A stretch of DNA of 64,000 bases, from positions 62,001-126,000 of the forward strand of contig DATKVV010000008.1 in assembly GCA_035529895.1 (NCBI GenBank), in the 5' to 3' direction. The notes under the pieces are model-generated. The model was not told where the DNA came from and did no database searches. It saw nothing but the letters and a program-made list of their open reading frames with translations. The stretch's first letter is position 1. Every line of letters begins with the position of its first letter. A program made the position numbers and the translations under genes. This DNA comes from JAUWKC01 sp035529895 (GTDB lineage: Bacteria; Planctomycetota; Phycisphaerae; Sedimentisphaerales; Anaerobacaceae). Positions 55,023 through 64,000 of this stretch are shown here, piece after piece.

Positions 55023-58000
55023 ATGAGCGGACAACTTTCGAAAGTTTATGAACCCAAGATTACGGAGGAGCAGGCAAACGAACTTTGGTTTGCGCACAAA
55101 TATTTCCATGCTGAGGTCTCAGGGAATTGTGAAACCCGGAAGGCCTATACAATAGTGATTCCGCCGCCAAATGTGACCGCGCCGCTTCACCTTGGTCATG
55201 CTTTGAACAACACGCTGCAGGACATCCTGATTCGGTTCCGGCGGATGCAAGGATACAACACGCTGTGGATGCCGGGCACAGACCATGCCGGCATCGCCAC
55301 ACAGACGGTGGTTGAGAAAAGGCTGCTCGCGGAGCGGGGCAAGCGGCGGACGGATTTCGAGCGGGAGGAATTTGTCGCCCATGTGCAGGCCTGGAAAGAC
55401 GAGTATGAAGCCTGCATCATCGGTCAGTTGAAGGCGATGGGCTGTTCGTGCGACTGGGAGCGGACACGATTCACAATGGACCAGGTGTGTGCTAAAGCTG
55501 TAAGAGCTGCGTTTTTCAAGCTCTTCAAGGACGGCCTTATTTATCGAGGCAAGAGGCTTGTCAACTGGGACCCTGCAACGCAGACCGTGCTGGCCGATGA
55601 TGAGGTGGAGTACGAGACGGTTCAGGGACATTTCTGGTATATGCGCTATCCGCTGGTCGAGCCGGTCGAAATCCAGGGCGAGCGGTTTGAGCACGTTACC
55701 GTTGCCACCACCCGGCCGGAGACAATGCTCGGCGACACAGCCGTGGCGATGAATCCGAACGACCCGCGCGCAAAGCACCTTGTCGGCAAGATGGTACGAC
55801 TGCCGATTGTGGGACGAGTTATCCCCATAATAGCAGACGAGCATGTTGTTCTGCCCGACCCTGAAAGCGAGGATGAGAAGGCAAGGTATTCCACCGGCTT
55901 TCTGAAGGTTACGCCCGCCCATGACCCGGACGACTGGGAGATTGGGCAGCGGCATGGACTCGACATCGTCAACGTGATGGCGCCGAATGGCTCGATAAGT
56001 GATAAGTACGGGTGGGGAGATGCGGCCGACCCGGATGCTCAGGCTCTGCTCGGAATGGACCGGTTCGAGGCGCGCGAGGCCATCGTTGAATGGTTCCGGC
56101 AGGAAAACCTTCTGGAGGATGTTCGAGAATATACGCACGAAGTAGGACATAGTTACCGCAGCCACGTCCCTATTGAACCGTATCTGTCCGACCAGTGGTA
56201 CATAGCGGTCAAAAAGCCCATCGAACATTTCAAAGACAAATCTGGCGAAGGGACCATCGAGGGAACCGATGTACCGGTCAATTCGCTTGCCGGCCTGGCG
56301 CTGAAGCCCCTGCTTGACGGCCGCCTGCGGTTCATTCCCGAACGCTACGCCAGAACATACCAGAGCTGGCTGGAAAACCTCCGCGACTGGCCCATCAGCC
56401 GGCAGCTCTGGTGGGGACATCGAATTCCGGTGTGGCGATGCACGGCACGAACTGGACGAGGGCATCCAAGCAAGACAATACATCCTGACCAGTATCAAAT
56501 TGAATTACAGATACGCATGGACGACTTTTCAGAACAGATGGGAACGAGTGGGTACCATGTACTTGTCCATCCGAAAAGAGACAAGTTTTTCATTTGTTCA
56601 TCCAGCAATGACGCGGACGAGGCTTTGAATAAGGTTATAGACTATCGAGACTTCCTCAATTCTTCAGGAGCCGGAGATGGGCAAGAGATACCTACCTTTA
56701 CCCTCCCTTTCAGCGGGAAGGCATTTACAGCCGCCCGGAAAATCTGCAATATGGTCGCTACTTTCGAGCATGATGAGGATGTCTTGGATACGTGGTTTTC
56801 GTCGGCGCTCTGGCCGTTCAGTACGATGGGCTGGCCTGATAACACGCCGGAGCTAAAGATGTTCTATCCTGGTGACGTTCTTTGCACGGCGCGTGAGATT
56901 ATTACCTTGTGGGTCTCGCGCATGGTGATGATGGGACAATACTGCGCCGGGGACATTCCATTCAGCGATGTGTTTATCCACGCTATGATACAGGATGGGG
57001 AAGGCCGCAAGATGTCCAAGAGCCTCGGCAACGGGATTGACCCGCTGGTGATTATCGGCAGTCACGGCGCCGATGCGATGCGTTTTACTCTTGCCAGCAT
57101 GACCACGCAGACCCAGGACGTGCGGATGCCCGTTCAGAAGATGAAGCTGCCGGACGGAAGGACGGAAAACACCTCGCCCAAGTTTGACTTCGGCCGGAAC
57201 TTCTGCAACAAGCTCTGGAACGCGTCGCGTTTTGCGCTGATGAATCTTGAAGGCGTTGAGCCGGACGGATTTGAAAAGGACAAAATGACAGTCACAGACA
57301 GGTGGATTCTCTCGCGTCTGGCCAGGACCGCAGCCGCCGTCACAGAGCAGCTGGATGAGTTTAAGTACAGCGAGCCGATAACCGAGCTTTATCGTTTTTT
57401 CTGGAATGATTTTTGCGACTGGTATCTGGAATGGATTAAGCCGCGAATGCAGGATGAACAGCAGAAGCCGAGCGCACAAAACGTTTTGGCTTTTGTGCTT
57501 GACCAGACGCTCCGTCTGCTGCATCCGTTCGTGCCCTTTATCACCGAAGGGATATTTCAGAAGCTTAACGAAGTCGTGCCGGCCAGGAAACTTCAAGGGT
57601 TGGCTGAGGCGGCGGATGCGGAAGCTCTGGTTATTGCGCAGTGGCCCCGGGGCCTGGATTGTTTCGTTGATGGCGAGGCAGAAAAGGAGATTTCCATTAC
57701 CCAAGATGCCGTTCGGGCCATAAGGGACCTCAGAAGCAGATACAACATTGCGCCGGCAGTAATGGGCCTAAGCTCGGCAAAGGCGCCGCTTGAAACGGCA
57801 AGGCTTCTTGATGCCAATGCTGATTTGATATGCCGTCTGGCGGGCCTTCGGAGGTTTAGCGCAAGCGTTGATGCTAAGAAGCCCGGAAATGCGGCTACCG
57901 CGGTAGTGAACGATATTGAGATTTACGTTCACGATGTAGTTGACGCCGACGCCGAAAGGCGTAGACTGGAAAAGCAAAAGCAGGAAACAGAAAAGGCCAA

Positions 58001-58145
58001 ACAGGCTGTAGAAGCCAAGCTGAACAATGACAGTTTTGTTGCGAAGGCCAAGCCGCAAGTGGTGGCTCAGGCCAGGGAGAAGCTGGCCCGGCTATCGGAA
58101 AAGCTAAAGACCATTGAAAGAAACCTTTCTCATTTGAAGGGTTGA
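55023..58145 (+). CDS. valS: Valyl-tRNA synthetase with enlarged connector
   Basis: A 1040-residue class I synthetase charging tRNA-Val. The HIGH motif is HLGH at residues 56-59, the editing domain spans about 180-360, KMSKS starts at Lys663, and a C-terminal coiled-coil tRNA arm runs from about 965. Between HRIPVW (about 470) and DEDVLDTWFSS (from Asp584) there are about 113 residues, where bacterial ValRS usually has about 40 and often zinc cysteines; here the piece looks like a small alpha/beta insert. Length is therefore above the usual 880-950. Its stop lies 12 bases before the DUF151 gene's nearest start. Confidence 0.97.
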   Translation: MSGQLSKVYEPKITEEQANELWFAHKYFHAEVSGNCETRKAYTIVIPPPNVTAPLHLGHALNNTLQDILIRFRRMQGYNTLWMPGTDHAGIATQTVVEKRLLAERGKRRTDFEREEFVAHVQAWKDEYEACIIGQLKAMGCSCDWERTRFTMDQVCAKAVRAAFFKLFKDGLIYRGKRLVNWDPATQTVLADDEVEYETVQGHFWYMRYPLVEPVEIQGERFEHVTVATTRPETMLGDTAVAMNPNDPRAKHLVGKMVRLPIVGRVIPIIADEHVVLPDPESEDEKARYSTGFLKVTPAHDPDDWEIGQRHGLDIVNVMAPNGSISDKYGWGDAADPDAQALLGMDRFEAREAIVEWFRQENLLEDVREYTHEVGHSYRSHVPIEPYLSDQWYIAVKKPIEHFKDKSGEGTIEGTDVPVNSLAGLALKPLLDGRLRFIPERYARTYQSWLENLRDWPISRQLWWGHRIPVWRCTARTGRGHPSKTIHPDQYQIELQIRMDDFSEQMGTSGYHVLVHPKRDKFFICSSSNDADEALNKVIDYRDFLNSSGAGDGQEIPTFTLPFSGKAFTAARKICNMVATFEHDEDVLDTWFSSALWPFSTMGWPDNTPELKMFYPGDVLCTAREIITLWVSRMVMMGQYCAGDIPFSDVFIHAMIQDGEGRKMSKSLGNGIDPLVIIGSHGADAMRFTLASMTTQTQDVRMPVQKMKLPDGRTENTSPKFDFGRNFCNKLWNASRFALMNLEGVEPDGFEKDKMTVTDRWILSRLARTAAAVTEQLDEFKYSEPITELYRFFWNDFCDWYLEWIKPRMQDEQQKPSAQNVLAFVLDQTLRLLHPFVPFITEGIFQKLNEVVPARKLQGLAEAADAEALVIAQWPRGLDCFVDGEAEKEISITQDAVRAIRDLRSRYNIAPAVMGLSSAKAPLETARLLDANADLICRLAGLRRFSASVDAKKPGNAATAVVNDIEIYVHDVVDADAERRRLEKQKQETEKAKQAVEAKLNNDSFVAKAKPQVVAQAREKLARLSEKLKTIERNLSHLKG

Positions 58146-58166
58146 CACGCTAAGGGGGTGGCACAA

Positions 58167-58562
58167 ATGGATGTTGAAGTTGAACTGTCGCGCATAATCA
58201 TTAACGAAGCGTCCGACCAGCAGATAATCGTTCTGAAAGAGCGCAATGGGGACCGCAGCTTCCCTATTGTTATCGGCATAGTTGAGGTCTTTGCAATCGA
58301 CCGCCGGTTAAAGGGCATCGCACCGCCGCGCCCGATGACGCACGACTTATTGGGCAATGTAATTGAGAGTCTTGGCGCAAAAATAGAAAAGATAGTGATA
58401 AACGACCTGAGACGCCATACGTTTTATGCAAGAATTACCCTGAGTTTGAACGGTCGAACTATCGAGATTGATTCCCGTCCGTCGGATGCGATTGCGCTGG
58501 GGGTTGCTTCCAACACGCCTATTTACGTTGCTGAGCATGTTTTTGACAAGACATCCCAGTAA
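58167..58562 (+). CDS. Bifunctional nuclease family protein (DUF151)
   Basis: About 131 residues forming a single BFN/DUF151 domain: DVEVELSRIIINEASDQQII, RSFPIVIGIVEVFAID, RPMTHDLL, and the C-terminal IDSRPSDAIALGV box. Homologues have been linked to nuclease activity in plants and to redox or Rho-related functions in bacteria, so the role here is open. ATG 58167 follows AAGGGGG at eight bases; GTG 58158 is also in frame. It follows valS closely and its 3' end overlaps the converging lspA gene by 44 bases. Confidence 0.88.
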   Translation: MDVEVELSRIIINEASDQQIIVLKERNGDRSFPIVIGIVEVFAIDRRLKGIAPPRPMTHDLLGNVIESLGAKIEKIVINDLRRHTFYARITLSLNGRTIEIDSRPSDAIALGVASNTPIYVAEHVFDKTSQ

Positions 58563-59040
58563 AAAGGCTTGAGACAAGCAGCAGGCCGACAGCGGTACAG
58601 AGCATGGTGTCTGCCAGATTGAATGCCGGCCAATGTTTTCCCGGCCAGATTACCACATCAATAAAGTCCCTTACCAAACCATCGTTGAATATTCGGTCGT
58701 AAAGGTTGCCACAGACACCCGCGGCGAAAAGTCCGAGGGTGATGTGCACCAACTTCTGCCAGCTTCCGCCGAAAAGAAAAACTGCCAAGATGACAATCAA
58801 CGCGACGACCGAAACCGCGATCAATAAATAACGCTGCCCGGTGGCTATCCCGAAGGCGGCGCCTGTGTTCAATGCCGTTACAAGGTTTAACAAGCCGTCG
58901 ATAAGCGGAAATTTGGCGTCGGGCTGCTCTAACCAGGCAAATACCGCGCTCTTGGTCCACAAATCCAGAACTATGCCGAGCACCGTTACGGGCCAAAAAA
59001 GGGCGTGTGCTTTTAATCCCGGCAGCTTTACATCGGCCAT
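58519..59040 (-). CDS. lspA: Lipoprotein signal peptidase (signal peptidase II)
   Basis: About 173 residues with four membrane helices. The catalytic aspartates of this aspartyl protease are in GNLYDRI and FNLADTML; NTGAAFG and VRDFIDVV are also conserved. It cleaves prolipoprotein signal peptides after lipidation, which fits the lipoprotein-type genes in this window. ATG 59040 gives the usual length; the frame extends to TTG 59112. The gene overlaps the end of the convergent DUF151 gene by 44 bases, an unusual but plausible arrangement. Confidence 0.95.
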   Translation of the reverse strand: MADVKLPGLKAHALFWPVTVLGIVLDLWTKSAVFAWLEQPDAKFPLIDGLLNLVTALNTGAAFGIATGQRYLLIAVSVVALIVILAVFLFGGSWQKLVHITLGLFAAGVCGNLYDRIFNDGLVRDFIDVVIWPGKHWPAFNLADTMLCTAVGLLLVSSLFTGMSCQKHAQQRK

Positions 59041-59170
59041 CGCGGTCACAAAAGCCCAGCCCCAAACCGGCCGAGTGCTACTTTCATCTCTCTTTGGTTC
59101 TGCCACGCTCAAAAATGTGCCAAAATCAAACGACTGTCAATTCGCAGTCTTCTGCAAAACTCAGCCGTTT

Positions 59171-60169
59171 CTACCTTGAGTACCTTTCTATTAGCTCAAT
59201 AAGCTTCTCTCGGCGGTCTTGGTCGGGTTTGATCTCTAAAGATATGCGCCACTGCTGGATCGCTTTTGCCTTGAGCATCCGGTCGTTATCGTTGAGTGCC
59301 TTTTGCATGTAGGCAACACCCAGACCTCTGAAGGCCTGCCAATCCTGCCTGTTTATCTCGACAGCCCTGTTATAACTTTCTATAGCTGCGTCCACATTAT
59401 TAAGCAGAAGATAGCAGTACCCGAGATATTGATGAGCCAGGCTGTTATCGGGCTGGAGCCGTACTGCCGACGTCAGCAGTTCCTTTGCCGGCTCGCAGCG
59501 CTTGGTGTTTATGTATGCGACCGCCAGCGAAGTCATCACTTTGGGGTTGCCGCCATTTATTTCCAGCGAACGCTTGTAGGCGCCAATAGCCTGCTCATAG
59601 TCTTTTCTCGAATCGTAAATATCGCCCAGCAGCGACTGGACTTCGCCCACGTTCGGGTCAATCTGTTGGGCTCGCTGGCCGTATGCCAGGGCGCTGCTGT
59701 AGTCCCTCAACTCGTAGAAGCTCCTGGCGGCGTTGACGTGTGCTTCGAGGTGGTCAGGTTTGATTTGGCAAGCCTTGACGTATGCCTTGACCGCCTGTGC
59801 GAATTTTCTCATAATCTGGTAGACCCGTCCGAGATTGAAATAATCCTTAAAAGACCACGGATTCAGTGCCGTTGCCTTTTCATACGCGGCGGCACTTTTT
59901 TCATAATCCTGCATTTGCTGGTAAATCTGACCGAGCAGGGAATAAGCTAACGAAAAGCGTTTGTCAATTTTTACCGCTGAGTTGAGCTTTTCGATGGCCA
60001 GTTGGTTTTCGTTTAGCTCCTGGAGCATTACTGCGTCGACGTACAAGTCGACCGCTTGCTGCTTCTGGTTGCAGCCGGAGGAAAACAGCAGACTGCAAAG
60101 CAGCAGGTAAAAGGCAAAGGGAGCAAGAAAGCTAATTTCCGCCTTGACGATTTTGGTGCTCTCAGACAT
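59171..60169 (-). CDS. TPR-repeat lipoprotein
   Basis: About 332 residues. A lipoprotein-like signal (FAFYLLLCSLLFSSGC) is followed by about eight to nine tetratricopeptide repeats from residue 35 to 325 (for example SLAYSLLGQIYQQMQDYEKS, PWSFKDYFNLGRVYQIM). It should be a scaffold at the inner or outer membrane. ATG 60169 follows AAGGAAAGG; the frame opens at 60202. It is downstream of nothing on its strand and ends about 60 bases before the lspA region, so it may be co-transcribed with lspA. Confidence 0.9.
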   Translation of the reverse strand: MSESTKIVKAEISFLAPFAFYLLLCSLLFSSGCNQKQQAVDLYVDAVMLQELNENQLAIEKLNSAVKIDKRFSLAYSLLGQIYQQMQDYEKSAAAYEKATALNPWSFKDYFNLGRVYQIMRKFAQAVKAYVKACQIKPDHLEAHVNAARSFYELRDYSSALAYGQRAQQIDPNVGEVQSLLGDIYDSRKDYEQAIGAYKRSLEINGGNPKVMTSLAVAYINTKRCEPAKELLTSAVRLQPDNSLAHQYLGYCYLLLNNVDAAIESYNRAVEINRQDWQAFRGLGVAYMQKALNDNDRMLKAKAIQQWRISLEIKPDQDRREKLIELIERYSR

Positions 60170-60339
60170 ATTGCCTTTCCTTCTTGCGTGTTGAAACAAC
60201 ACTGTCGTTATTATTTATAAACATTCACAACTAATTGTTAAGCAGTAACCAAATTCTTCGCGATTCTATCAGCTATCGGGGCCGCTGTCAAACAGTTTCG
60301 GCGGCGTGCGGGTTTCGCTTAAGGTTTTTTCCTGAATGT

Positions 60340-60368
60340 TTGACATAATCGGCGGAGGTTTATACCAT
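60340..60368 (+). promoter_or_regulatory. Predicted sigma-70 promoter of gpmI
   Basis: A perfect TTGACA, a 17-base spacer and TACCAT lie about 80 bases before the gpmI start. Confidence 0.55.
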
Positions 60369-60448
60369 ATTCGTCACTGACGAACGTCGGATGTATAGCT
60401 CAACGGGAAACGGCCGGTGTATGACAGAAGATACTACAAAGGGTTTTT

Positions 60449-62023
60449 ATGGCGAAAGAGAAGGTAATCCTTAAGAACAAGCCGTTTGCTCTGATTATTC
60501 GCGACGGATGGGGCTACAATCCGAATCCGGACGAGGACAAATTCAATGCTGTCAGGTGTGCCAATACGCCCGTGGACGACATGCTGATGAGCGAGTATCC
60601 CCACTGCCTTATTCACACCAGCGGCGTAGACGTGGGCCTGCCGGACGGAACAATGGGTAACAGCGAAGTGGGACATCAAAATATCGGGGCAGGCCGAATC
60701 GTGCCCCAGGAATCCGTACGAATCAGCACCGCCATCCGCGATGGCTCATTTTTTACGAATAAAGAGTTTTTGAATTTGATCCAATTCGTCAAGAGTAATA
60801 ACGGCAAAATGCACGTTATGGGTCTTTGCAGTGATATCGGCGTCCACTCCCTGCTGGACCACCTGTACGGCCTGCTTGACCTGGCCAAAAGAAACGATGT
60901 GAACAATGTCTTCATTCACGCGTTCACCGACGGGCGCGATTCGCCCCCGGATAGCGGGGCGGGATACATTGCTGACATTGAGGAAAGGGCGAAAGAGATA
61001 GGGGTGGGTAAGATTGCCTCCGTGATGGGCAGATTCTACGCAATGGACCGCGACAGCCGATGGGAGCGCGTGCAGAGAGCTTACGAATGCATGAGGATTG
61101 GCAAAGGGAGCAAGGCGGCGACTGCAGCGGAAGCCGTGGCGAACAGTTACGAAAAAGGCGTAACCGATGAGTTCATCGAGCCTGCCTGTATTGTTAATGA
61201 GGACAACGAACCAATTGGAACCATCCGTGATGGCGATGGTGTAATATTCTTCAATTTCCGCGGCGACCGGCCTCGTGAGATTACGCGGGCCTTCGTGGAA
61301 GCGGACTTCAAGGAGTTTCCCCGGTTGGCCAAGCCGAATATATGTTACGTTTGCATGACCGAGTACGACGCAACCCTGCCCGCACCGGCGGCATTTCCCA
61401 AACCGCCAAAGATGAGGAATATCCTCGGTGCGTACTGGAGCTCTCTCGGCCTTAAACAGTTTCGTTGCGCCGAGACGGAAAAATATGCTCACGTTACTTT
61501 CTTCTTCAACGACTATACGGAAAAGCCCTTTGCCGGCGAAGACAGGCAGATTGTGCCTTCCCCGCGTGTCCGCACATACGACCTGAAGCCTGAGATGAGC
61601 GCTTATGAGGTTACCGACGTTGTACTGCAAAGGCTTGACTCGAACAAATATGACGTGGTCGTGGTCAATTTTGCCAATCCGGATATGGTCGGTCACACGG
61701 GCGTGCTGCCGGCGGCGATTAAGGCGGCTGAGGCGGTTGATGAATGCGTCGGCAGGATTCTGGACAAAGTCAAGAGCGTGGGCGGCAGAGCCATAATCAC
61801 CGCCGACCACGGCAATTTTGAGAAAATGTGGGATACAAAAGAGAATCAGCCACATACGGCGCACACTATAGGGGATGTGCCGCTGATTGTTTTTGACGAG
61901 CGCGGTAAGGGTGCAAATCTGCGGGAAGGCGGCAGATTGGCCGATGTGGGGCCGACACTGCTGCAAATGATGGAATTGCCTCAGCCCGAGGAAATGACCG
62001 GCAAAAGCTTGTTTGAAACCTGA
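60449..62023 (+). CDS. gpmI: 2,3-bisphosphoglycerate-independent phosphoglycerate mutase
   Basis: A 524-residue alkaline-phosphatase-superfamily mutase interconverting 3- and 2-phosphoglycerate in glycolysis. Metal ligand Asp19 lies in IIRDGWGYN, the phosphorylated Ser72 in TMGNSEVGH, and the later metal-binding NPDMVGHTG and TADHGNFE motifs are intact. Length is normal. It has its own promoter-like sequence and is followed by mutL after 86 bases. Confidence 0.97.
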   Translation: MAKEKVILKNKPFALIIRDGWGYNPNPDEDKFNAVRCANTPVDDMLMSEYPHCLIHTSGVDVGLPDGTMGNSEVGHQNIGAGRIVPQESVRISTAIRDGSFFTNKEFLNLIQFVKSNNGKMHVMGLCSDIGVHSLLDHLYGLLDLAKRNDVNNVFIHAFTDGRDSPPDSGAGYIADIEERAKEIGVGKIASVMGRFYAMDRDSRWERVQRAYECMRIGKGSKAATAAEAVANSYEKGVTDEFIEPACIVNEDNEPIGTIRDGDGVIFFNFRGDRPREITRAFVEADFKEFPRLAKPNICYVCMTEYDATLPAPAAFPKPPKMRNILGAYWSSLGLKQFRCAETEKYAHVTFFFNDYTEKPFAGEDRQIVPSPRVRTYDLKPEMSAYEVTDVVLQRLDSNKYDVVVVNFANPDMVGHTGVLPAAIKAAEAVDECVGRILDKVKSVGGRAIITADHGNFEKMWDTKENQPHTAHTIGDVPLIVFDERGKGANLREGGRLADVGPTLLQMMELPQPEEMTGKSLFET

Positions 62024-62109
62024 GAGCCGACAATTGGCGGATATTTGTCCATTCAGATTAACTCAAAACTTGATACTCCGGACTCGATTGCTGTCGGCGG
62101 GGCAGAACG

Positions 62110-63894
62110 ATGGGCCAAATAGTTGTCCTTGACCAGAATATGGTTAACATGATTGCCGCCGGCGAGGTGATTGAAAGGCCCGCCAGCGTGGTCAAGGAGC
62201 TGATGGAAAACAGCATCGACGCGGGGGCAACAAGGACATCTTTAGTTATGGAGGACGGGGGCCGAAAGCTGATATCGGTGGCTGATAACGGCTGCGGGAT
62301 GGACGCCGAAGATTTGGCCAGGGCATTTGAGCCGCACGCCACAAGCAAGGTTAAAACCAGTTCCGACCTGCGGAGTATATCGACCCTCGGCTTCAGAGGC
62401 GAAGCGCTGGCAAGCGTCGCTTCGGTCGCACAGGTCAGGGCCGTCAGCAGAACGAAAGAGTCGCCCGGAGGCAACGGTATTGAGATTGATTGCGGAAACC
62501 AGGGCAGTGTCAGCCCATGCAGCGCCGATTACGGCACAACAATCCAGGTCAGAGACCTTTTCTACAAGCTGCCTGCCAGACGCAAATTCCTCAAAACGGC
62601 CAATACCGAGCTAACGCATGTCATTGAGCATTTTACTCGAATCGCACTGTCCAGCGACAATCTGGATATGACGCTGAGCCATAACGGCAGGGAGCTTTAT
62701 CGGCTGCCGGGCAGCCAGGGTCTTCGGCAGCGCATAGCTGAATTGTTCTGTGCCGAGATTTCACAAGAGTTGATGGAGGCCGAGAGCGACGAAAAGGGGC
62801 TGCATATTTTCGCTTTGATGGGCAGACCGTCCATCGCAAGAACCAATAACAAATTTCAATACATCTTTCTCAACGGCCGATTTATCCGGGACAAGTTCAT
62901 CTCGCACGCAATCAGAGAGGCATACCGCGGAACCTTGGAGCCGGACAGATTCCCTGTCGTTTTTCTGTTTATTCAAATCCCCTGCGAAGACGTTGACGTT
63001 AATGTACATCCTACAAAGATTGAGGTTCGTTTTTACAATCCTAATCTCATTCACTCGCAGATTCTCGGCTGTCTGCGAGAAAAGCTGCTCGGAACGAATC
63101 TGGAAACACCTGCAAAACTACCGTTACCGACCAGTGTTCCTGAGCAACATGGGGCCGGGTCTGCGGGGCGCTTGCGAAGCCAAAAGATCGCCGACGCAAT
63201 GGCTGATTTTTTCAAAAAGCACAGACCCGGTCAAAACCGGCAGCAATTGGAGCCTAAAGCCCCGGCTGAGAAACGCCAGGCGCCATATCAAACACAGGAT
63301 ACGGAGCAACGACAGCCATACCTTCAAAAGAGCTTCGTGCAGATACACGATAGCTTCATAGTCGCAGAAATTGATGACGGATTCGTGATTATCGACCAGC
63401 ACGCGCTTCACGAGCGCATAATGTATCAGGACTTGTGCAGGCGCCTGTCGGCCGGCAAACTCGAATCCCAGAGGTTACTGATACCCGAAAGTTTCGAGCT
63501 GACCGAGGCGCAGGCCGATGCGGTCGAGGCGAACGCCGAACTGCTCGAGAAGCTGGGAATTGAGCTTGTGCCGTTCGGACCCCGGACTGCAGCAATACAG
63601 GCCTTTCCCGTAATACTGGCGACCGTAGCGCCGCTCGACTTTGTTCGAGATTTGCTCGACTTGCTCAGCGATGAACAGCTCAGTCTTGATGCAGAAAGAC
63701 TGCTTGATGAGGTTCTGAATATGGCGGCGTGCAAGGCGGCGGTCAAGGCGGGCCGGAAGCTTAATGACAGCGAAATAGAGCAACTGCTGGCAGACAGGGA
63801 AAGAGTCGAGTATACCAGTCGCTGTCCGCACGGCAGACCCACCGCAATAAAATTCTCGATAAATGATTTGGAAAAACAATTCAAGAGAACCTGA
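62110..63894 (+). CDS. mutL: DNA mismatch repair protein MutL
   Basis: A 594-residue MutL. The GHKL ATPase begins VLDQNMVNMIAAGEVIERP and contains ELMENSIDAG, DNGCGM and GFRGEAL. The C-terminal domain keeps endonuclease-type motifs: DQHALHERI near residue 430, ACKAAVKAG and CPHGRPTAI, so this MutL is probably a nicking type, although the second Glu of the DQHAx2Ex4E motif is a Gln here. No mutS is in the window. Its stop shares a base with the start of the next ORF (TGATG). Confidence 0.97.
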   Translation: MGQIVVLDQNMVNMIAAGEVIERPASVVKELMENSIDAGATRTSLVMEDGGRKLISVADNGCGMDAEDLARAFEPHATSKVKTSSDLRSISTLGFRGEALASVASVAQVRAVSRTKESPGGNGIEIDCGNQGSVSPCSADYGTTIQVRDLFYKLPARRKFLKTANTELTHVIEHFTRIALSSDNLDMTLSHNGRELYRLPGSQGLRQRIAELFCAEISQELMEAESDEKGLHIFALMGRPSIARTNNKFQYIFLNGRFIRDKFISHAIREAYRGTLEPDRFPVVFLFIQIPCEDVDVNVHPTKIEVRFYNPNLIHSQILGCLREKLLGTNLETPAKLPLPTSVPEQHGAGSAGRLRSQKIADAMADFFKKHRPGQNRQQLEPKAPAEKRQAPYQTQDTEQRQPYLQKSFVQIHDSFIVAEIDDGFVIIDQHALHERIMYQDLCRRLSAGKLESQRLLIPESFELTEAQADAVEANAELLEKLGIELVPFGPRTAAIQAFPVILATVAPLDFVRDLLDLLSDEQLSLDAERLLDEVLNMAACKAAVKAGRKLNDSEIEQLLADRERVEYTSRCPHGRPTAIKFSINDLEKQFKRT

Positions 63895-64000
63895 TGAATA
63901 AATGGTGGTGGATATTGGTGATGACCCTGTGCTGGATGGCGGCGGGAGTGGCAATGTTTGGCTTTTCGCCGGACCGGAATCGCGTCTACGGTTCCGTTGT
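63894..64000 (+). CDS. Partial ORF, probable membrane or exported protein
   Basis: ATG 63894 overlaps the mutL stop, and the frame stays open to the window edge (35 codons). The visible part (MNKWWWILVMTLCWMAAGVA) is a hydrophobic leader or first membrane helix. Function cannot be judged from the fragment; the overlap suggests co-translation with mutL. Confidence 0.6.
   Translation, partial: MNKWWWILVMTLCWMAAGVAMFGFSPDRNRVYGSV

Noticed and set aside
55119..56498. 459-codon ORF on the minus strand
   Set aside because: Antisense to valS; composition is that of a shadow ORF.
60746..61966. 406-codon ORF on the minus strand
   Set aside because: Antisense to gpmI, which has all catalytic motifs; no recognisable domain in the reverse reading.

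Overview
The window looks like a chromosomal segment of a planctomycete, most likely of the class Phycisphaerae (Sedimentisphaerales-like). Two large secreted proteins end in paired dockerin-like repeats of the kind that group uses, there are secreted beta-helix proteins and a GH127 glycosidase, and housekeeping genes are scattered singly or in short mixed operons. This assignment is inference from protein style; no rRNA or marker phylogeny is available here.

Layout. 0-5.5 kb: an ECF sigma factor, its zinc-binding membrane anti-sigma factor and a secreted protein in an overlapping operon, then a giant multidomain secreted protein. 5.5-19.2 kb, minus strand: carB; a secreted beta-helix protein; a GH127-lipB-lipA run; a uvrB-nadC-birA run. 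19.4-21.1 kb: a pyrroline-5-carboxylate dehydrogenase. 21.1-27.8 kb: an accessory region. It has repeat-rich non-coding DNA, an unknown membrane-anchored protein, and a tight four-gene membrane operon (unknown membrane protein, SSS-type symporter, UbiA-type prenyltransferase, ICMT-type methyltransferase) flanked by short inverted repeats and more dispersed repeats. 27.8-33.1 kb: a hypothetical protein, two different M14-fold zinc hydrolases and priA.

33.1-37.75 kb is the most unusual part. A 4.6-kb stretch begins with a tRNA-Pro-like 5' sequence just after priA and ends with a perfect tRNA-Pro 3' half just before fmdB-leuS. Between them lie two degenerate tRNA-Pro-like units with their own promoters and conserved trailers (one with an intact GIY-YIG nuclease, one with an internally deleted remnant), an IS-like fragment, a dockerin-like secreted protein, one intact tRNA-Pro(CGG), and a putative PD-(D/E)XK nuclease behind a 22-codon leader ORF. 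I read this as a tRNA gene repeatedly invaded by elements that split it and regenerate it.

37.8-64 kb, mostly plus strand and housekeeping: an FmdB zinc ribbon, leuS, a CYTH protein, a lipid kinase, a radical SAM protein, a Xer recombinase, a two-gene polyamine operon (DHS-like protein and PLP decarboxylase), queuosine genes queE/queC facing queF, a glycogen-synthase-like glycosyltransferase, coaE, rho, valS with an unusual insertion, a DUF151 protein, lspA, a TPR lipoprotein, gpmI and mutL. The last ORF runs off the end of the window. No rRNA operon, CRISPR array or complete insertion sequence was seen.
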